DNA from: Armatimonadota bacterium
GTDB lineage: Bacteria > Armatimonadota > Fimbriimonadia > Fimbriimonadales > ATM1
Reading direction: 5' to 3'
Length of the DNA: 64,000 bases
Assembly (NCBI GenBank): GCA_003577165.1
Contig: QEUM01000005.1
Coordinates: forward strand, 1-64,000
Positions 60,185 to 64,000 of the stretch are shown one piece after another. The notes beneath the pieces were generated by a model. The model saw nothing but the letters and a program-made list of their open reading frames with translations. It made no database searches and was not told the origin of the DNA. A program made the translations under genes and the position numbers. The first letter of the stretch is position 1, and every line of letters begins with the position of its first letter.

Positions 60185-60996
60185 TACCCGGAATTCTGCA
60201 GGGCTTGCCACACTCGGATCGCCCCGACGGTAGCCGCGACGTCGTGCACGCGGAGGATTCTGGCGCCCTGCTGGAGGCAATAGAGGCCGGCCGCCATCGA
60301 TTCACCGAGCCGGAGACGAGGGGTCGCCTCCCCCGATATCGTTCCTAGAAAGGACTTCCGAGAAACCCCGACGAGCACGGGAAACCCGATCGAGCTGATC
60401 TCCTCCAACCGCCTCAGCAGCACCAAATTGTCGTCGTGCCGCTTGCCGAATCCGATCCCCGGATCAACCCAGATGTTCTCGTGACGGACCCCCCTGGATG
60501 AGAGCAGGTCCGCCTGGCCAGCCAAGAACCCCTTCACCTCTTCGACGACGTCCTTGTAGAACGGCGCGGACTGCATGTTCCTGGGTTCACCCTTCATGTG
60601 CATGATGCAGACGGTCGCTTGAGATTCGGCCGCAACTCTGACCATGTCTGGGGCGCGAAACCCTGAGACGTCGTTGATCACCACCGCGCCTGCTCGTAAC
60701 GCCTCCTCCGCCACGGTCGCCTTGCGCGTATCAATGGACACAGGAACCCCTGAACTCGCAAGTTCCGACACGACGGGAATCACCCGCCGCATCTCCTCTT
60801 CGACGGGCACTTCTACTGCTCCTGGGCGGGTTGACTCCCCCCCCACGTCGACGATGTCTGCTCCAGCGGCGGCGAGCGACCGACCATAGTCGGCGGCTTC
60901 TCGCCAATCCGCGAATGCGCCGCCGTCCGAGAAACTGTCGGGCGTGACGTTGAGAATGCCCATGACCGCAGGGCGGTCCGCGGGCAGTCGAATCAT
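60184..60996 (-). CDS. folP: dihydropteroate synthase
   Basis: A 270-aa folate-pathway enzyme that joins p-aminobenzoate to the pterin pyrophosphate. N-terminal MGILNVTPDSFSDGG, the VDVGGESTRPGA loop, ISIDTRKA-like (VSIDTRKATVAEEAL), and the C-terminal PVLVGVSRKSFLG and ARILRVHDVAATVGAI are characteristic. A TAGAAT lies seven bases before the ATG and there is no Shine-Dalgarno, so it may be leaderless. Upstream by 24 bp lies the DUF4097 gene stop. Confidence 0.96.
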   Translation of the reverse strand: MIRLPADRPAVMGILNVTPDSFSDGGAFADWREAADYGRSLAAAGADIVDVGGESTRPGAVEVPVEEEMRRVIPVVSELASSGVPVSIDTRKATVAEEALRAGAVVINDVSGFRAPDMVRVAAESQATVCIMHMKGEPRNMQSAPFYKDVVEEVKGFLAGQADLLSSRGVRHENIWVDPGIGFGKRHDDNLVLLRRLEEISSIGFPVLVGVSRKSFLGTISGEATPRLRLGESMAAGLYCLQQGARILRVHDVAATVGAIRVWQALQNSG

Positions 60997-61003
60997 GAGT
61001 TCG

Positions 61004-61009
61004 ATTCTA
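61004..61009 (-). promoter_or_regulatory. -10-like TAGAAT, leaderless type
   Basis: TAGAAT on the minus strand ends seven bases before the folP ATG at 60996 and lies in the 24-bp gap after the upstream gene. No Shine-Dalgarno sequence is visible. Confidence 0.5.
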
Positions 61010-61020
61010 TGCGATATCCG

Positions 61021-62244
61021 CTACTTCGGGCTTCCTGCGGCTGCCGTCCCGGTCGCGAAGCACACATCCCCACTGATTGAACTGATGTCGATCACGGCGG
61101 TACCGCTCCCGAGTTTGCCCGTCACTCTGTTCTCCGAACTCACCTTCTCCGCGAGGTCTTCTGCGCAGCGAAGGCTACCGTTCACAGTGGAGAGGTTGAT
61201 CCGCGCGTCCGCTGTCGGGGGGACGTCGAGAACAACATCGCCGGACACCGAACGGAGACTCACGGCGCTCTTCGGCCCCTCGATGATCTCCACGATCACG
61301 TCACCGCTGACCGACTCGAGAGTCAGTGCTTCTGCCTTCGCCGCGGTGCATCGGATGTCCCCGCTCGAGCTCCGCGCTCGCGCGGTGCCCGCAACGGACT
61401 TCAGGACGATGGATCCCGACTTCGACTCCACATCGACGAGGGCGGGGTCTGCCCTCTCAACTCGAATGTCGCCCGACGCTGAATTCGCCTCAATAGATCC
61501 CGACGCCTCGACGACGACAACGTCGCCGCTTGTCGAGGATGCTCGCACGTCAGCGTTCGTTCCTGTCACGGAGATATCGCCGGACTCGCAGCGGATGTCC
61601 ACTTTCACTCCGCGCGGCACGCGCAGAACGTAGTCCTCCGAGACCGTGTGCTCGGACTGCCGAATCGAAACTGATCCGTCGCTCTCTTCGATGACTGCGC
61701 TCCACGACGCCTTGCGCGTTTCCAGTTCTTCCTTCGATCCAGCACGAATCCAGGCCGTTGCCGTGAGGCTGCCGACATCATGGCCGCCTTCTACCGTCAC
61801 GTCGCCCTGAGAAACTTGAACCTTCAGCGTTCGATCGCTCGCGACCGCTAACGGCAGTTCGATCGTAACGCTGTCGCGCTGCCCAAAGCCGCTGAAGCGA
61901 AATCCGCCCTTCGACATCTGGTCGACGGTGCCCTTGATGGACTCCACTCCCTTCTTAGCGGCCTCCTTGATCTGGCCCGCCACATCCGACCAGTTGACTG
62001 CTTCAGCCGCCTCCTTGGTCGCCTTCTCGATGCCATCCACAAGGCGAGTCACCCAGTCCGGCGATTGCCTGCTGCCAGACGACTTCGCGTCGGCGGTTTC
62101 CCCATCCGCGCCTCCCTCCTGCGAGCCCTCTTGTCTCTCTGCTTCTTCCAGGTGCAGGAAAGAGTCCATGAGGTCGAGAGCGTCGCTGGGCGACAGCCGT
62201 CCTTCCGCGACCATCTTCAAAATTCGCAGAACCTGCTCTTTCAA
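61021..62244 (-). CDS. DUF4097 beta-helix protein with N-terminal SHOCT-like region
   Basis: A 407-aa protein. The N-terminal helix MKEQVLRILKMVAEGRLSPSDALDLMDS resembles the SHOCT/YvlB-type helical segment. A Ser/Gly-rich linker follows, then a long right-handed beta-helix-like stretch of repeated V-x-S-x-S-G-D-V/I units (about 200-390), the DUF4097 signature. Some family members (YvlB, LiaX) take part in envelope-stress signalling. It overlaps the upstream DUF2089 gene by four bases (ATGA) so the two are coupled. Confidence 0.85.
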   Translation of the reverse strand: MKEQVLRILKMVAEGRLSPSDALDLMDSFLHLEEAERQEGSQEGGADGETADAKSSGSRQSPDWVTRLVDGIEKATKEAAEAVNWSDVAGQIKEAAKKGVESIKGTVDQMSKGGFRFSGFGQRDSVTIELPLAVASDRTLKVQVSQGDVTVEGGHDVGSLTATAWIRAGSKEELETRKASWSAVIEESDGSVSIRQSEHTVSEDYVLRVPRGVKVDIRCESGDISVTGTNADVRASSTSGDVVVVEASGSIEANSASGDIRVERADPALVDVESKSGSIVLKSVAGTARARSSSGDIRCTAAKAEALTLESVSGDVIVEIIEGPKSAVSLRSVSGDVVLDVPPTADARINLSTVNGSLRCAEDLAEKVSSENRVTGKLGSGTAVIDISSISGDVCFATGTAAAGSPK

Positions 62245-62651
62245 CTCTGTGCCTCCTTCATCGCCTTCTTGGCTTCCTCCGGCGACAGTTCGCCGGCCTC
62301 GAGCCGATCGAGGATCTCCTTGTGCTTGTCCGATACCTTGGTCCTAAGCCCATTCTCCGGTATGTCAGGAGCGGTCAATTCAAGCGCGGCCAGCAATGCA
62401 TCGAGCCGGGAACGGACAGTCGGGTAACTGATTCCTAGTTCTTTCTCCACTGCTGAAAGCACGCCCCGGCAACGCAGAAACGTCACGAGAAAACTCTCCT
62501 GCTCGGAGGTCAGCCGCTGGAATCTTGAGATCTCAAACTTGCCTCGAACCGACAAAGGCGGATCTGAACAGGTGAATTCGCTGATGTGCCAGTCACCAAG
62601 GTCGGCAAGACCATCGGGCAATCCTCGGAGTGGCTCCCGCTGTCGGCTCAT
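62241..62651 (-). CDS. DUF2089-family regulator
   Basis: About 136 aa from ATG 62651 (TTG 62669 is an upstream alternative). The helix-turn-helix-like core is RFQRLTSEQESFLVTFLRCRGVLSAVEKELGISYPTVRSRLDALLAAL, diagnostic for DUF2089. The C-terminus KEILDRLEAGELSPEEAKKAM repeats the SHOCT-like motif found in its partner DUF4097 gene. The pair is known to be genomically linked, acting as regulator and envelope-stress effector. It is divergent from trmFO. Confidence 0.88.
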   Translation of the reverse strand: MSRQREPLRGLPDGLADLGDWHISEFTCSDPPLSVRGKFEISRFQRLTSEQESFLVTFLRCRGVLSAVEKELGISYPTVRSRLDALLAALELTAPDIPENGLRTKVSDKHKEILDRLEAGELSPEEAKKAMKEAQS

Positions 62652-62689
62652 GTCTCGGTTACGTCTCAACCGAGCGGTGGGTTGCGGGG

Positions 62690-62695
62690 TACCTT
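62690..62695 (+). promoter_or_regulatory. -10-like TACCTT, leaderless type
   Basis: TACCTT ends six bases before the trmFO GTG at 62702. No Shine-Dalgarno is present. It is a weaker match than the other leaderless cases. Confidence 0.3.
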
Positions 62696-62701
62696 GCGGC
62701 C

Positions 62702-64000
62702 GTGAATTCAGGCCGCGTTACCGTCGTCGGAGGCGGATTCGCCGGATGCGAAGCCGCGTGGGCGGCCGCCCACCTCGGCGCCGAGGTCACCCTCTACGAG
62801 ATGCGCCCGACCGTCATGACGCCGGCGCACTCGACCCACTTGCTGGCGGAACTCGTTTGCAGCAACAGTTTCAAGTCGAACGACCCAGAGTCGCCACCCG
62901 GCCAGCTGAAATCGGAGATGGTCGCCCTTGGGTCCGTCATGATCCCATCGGCGTTGCGAAACTCAGTGCCGGGTGGCTCGGCGCTCGCTGTCGACCGGGA
63001 GAAGTATGCGGCCGAGGTCACAAGCCTCATCGAGGGGCATCCCAGAATTGAGGTCGTTCGCCGCGAGTGGACGCCCGATCTCGCGAAGGGAGAGCCGACT
63101 GTCATCGCCACGGGCCCTCTCACGTCACCTTCTCTGTCCGACTGGATCGCGAGCGTCACGGGCGAAAAGCACCTGTACTTCTATGATGCTGTGAGTCCAA
63201 CCGTCATGGCGGACACAGTCGACCGGTCCGTCGTCTGGGAGCAGAGCCGCTACGACAAAGGTGAGGCTGCGTACCTCAACTGTCCGATGACGAAGGAGGA
63301 GTACGAGCGGTTCGTGGATGCCCTCCTCGCTGCTGAGCAAGTAACGCCACATGACTTTGAAGAGGGCAAGTATTTCGAGGGATGCATGCCGATCGAAGAG
63401 ATCGCGCGACGCGGAAGGAACTCGCTCTCATTCGGCAACTTCAAGCCGGTGGGCCTGACAGACCCTCGCACGGGTCGGAGGCCCCACGCGGTGATTCAGC
63501 TGCGCCCCGAGAACCGCGAGAAGACGATGTACTCCCTCGTCGCGTGCCAAACGCGCATGAAGTGGGGCGCGCAGGCGGAAGTGTTCCGACTGGTGCCCGG
63601 CCTCGAATCAGCCGAGTTCGTGCGCTTCGGCGTGATGCACCGAAACACCTACCTCGACTCCCCGCGCCTCATCGACCAGAATCTCCGTTTCGGCTGGCGG
63701 GGGGGCGAGGAGCCGTTTCCATTGTTCTTCGCCGGCCAGATTACAGGTGTGGAGGGCTATGTCGAGAGCGGCGCAACCGGCATCCTCGCTGGCATCAACG
63801 CGTTCAGAGCATCTTCGAGCCAGCCTCTCGTCTCGCCCCCGAGGACCACGGCGCTCGGATCTCTCCTCGCCCACGTGACGAACTCCGAAGCAAAGGAGTT
63901 CTCGCCGATGAACATCAACTGGGGGTTGTTCCCCCCCCTTCCAGACCCGCCGCGCGATAAAGCCGTGCGAAGGAAGATGCAAATCGAGTTGGCACGCCGG
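62702..64000 (+). CDS. trmFO: tRNA m5U54 methyltransferase TrmFO (3-prime end beyond window)
   Basis: 433 codons without a stop up to the window edge; the family is about 440-480 aa, so little is missing. GTG start. The FAD/NAD-binding N-terminus VTVVGGGFAGCEAAWAAAHLGAEVTLYEMRP is followed by THLLAELVCSNSFKSN with the catalytic-type Cys. Later motifs include PSALRNSVPGGSALAVDREKYA, CMPIEEIARRG, and FAGQITGVEGYVESGATGILAGINA. The enzyme methylates U54 of tRNA using methylenetetrahydrofolate and FAD. Divergent from the DUF2089 gene. Confidence 0.95.
   Translation, partial: MNSGRVTVVGGGFAGCEAAWAAAHLGAEVTLYEMRPTVMTPAHSTHLLAELVCSNSFKSNDPESPPGQLKSEMVALGSVMIPSALRNSVPGGSALAVDREKYAAEVTSLIEGHPRIEVVRREWTPDLAKGEPTVIATGPLTSPSLSDWIASVTGEKHLYFYDAVSPTVMADTVDRSVVWEQSRYDKGEAAYLNCPMTKEEYERFVDALLAAEQVTPHDFEEGKYFEGCMPIEEIARRGRNSLSFGNFKPVGLTDPRTGRRPHAVIQLRPENREKTMYSLVACQTRMKWGAQAEVFRLVPGLESAEFVRFGVMHRNTYLDSPRLIDQNLRFGWRGGEEPFPLFFAGQITGVEGYVESGATGILAGINAFRASSSQPLVSPPRTTALGSLLAHVTNSEAKEFSPMNINWGLFPPLPDPPRDKAVRRKMQIELARR

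Noticed and set aside
1-64000. tRNA, rRNA, integrase or transposase genes
   Set aside because: No cloverleaf-like stretch, rRNA signature, inverted-repeat-bounded transposase or attachment-site duplication was found by eye in the intergenic regions. A covariance-model scan would be needed to exclude small RNAs.

Overview
The window is a 64-kb piece of a GC-rich (roughly 60%) bacterial chromosome. It is densely packed with housekeeping and envelope genes. I see no rRNA, tRNA, CRISPR array, transposase, prophage or integron. The gene mix suggests a diderm with menaquinone respiration, plausibly Armatimonadota (Fimbriimonadia-like): MqnD of the futalosine pathway, UPF0182, HAF-repeat proteins, a DUF2089/DUF4097 pair, CcmABC with a short CcmD-like ORF, cobalamin-dependent MetH and TrmFO. 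That placement is inference from gene content, not a phylogeny.

Layout. 0-10 kb: a DinB-like protein, an MddA-like methyltransferase, two large secreted proteins, and two paralogous HAF-repeat proteins flanking a B12-binding radical SAM enzyme plus a membrane protein. 10-17 kb: an MBL-fold hydrolase divergent from a TlpA-like thioredoxin-fold gene with an in-frame UGA, then a small lipoprotein and an Asp-box repeat protein. 17-24 kb: response regulator, DUF151 nuclease, Rho, Hpt, an esterase, a second DinB protein, a DUF1080 protein, a short GspE/PilB-type ATPase and an RluD-type pseudouridine synthase. 25-33 kb: ABC-2 permease, UPF0182, DUF2993-like, MqnD and an outer-membrane-type protein on the plus strand, meeting the ccmABC(D) operon on the minus strand. 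33-47 kb: acetyltransferase, a 21-bp repeat tract, GT9 glycosyltransferase, L,D-transpeptidase, HD protein, MutL/GlmL-type protein, PhhB, MgtC, PEP carboxykinase, TauE, IspE, HDOD and CheD-like proteins. 47-64 kb: MetH, a TPR protein, PstB, SucC, AroC, then a run of eight minus-strand genes (DUF2089, DUF4097, FolP, L25, an Asn-synthetase-like protein, ArsR, lipoprotein hydrolase, Nth), and TrmFO running off the end.

The most notable observation is at 11292-12614. The UGA at 12255-12257 replaces the first Cys of the thioredoxin WCxxC motif (W-UGA-G-F-C). The thioredoxin fold continues in frame for 119 codons to a strong intrinsic terminator. A hairpin with a loop-leading G lies 18 nt after the UGA, as expected for a bacterial SECIS. 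I interpret it as a selenoprotein that a conventional gene caller would split or truncate.

Other architecture-level signals: several genes lack a Shine-Dalgarno sequence and have a -10-like hexamer 6-10 nt before the start codon, suggesting leaderless transcripts. Four convergent gene pairs overlap by exactly four bases that encode both stop codons. An unannotated 36-aa CcmD-like ORF overlaps the end of ccmC. CheD and asparagine-synthetase homologues have lost catalytic residues.
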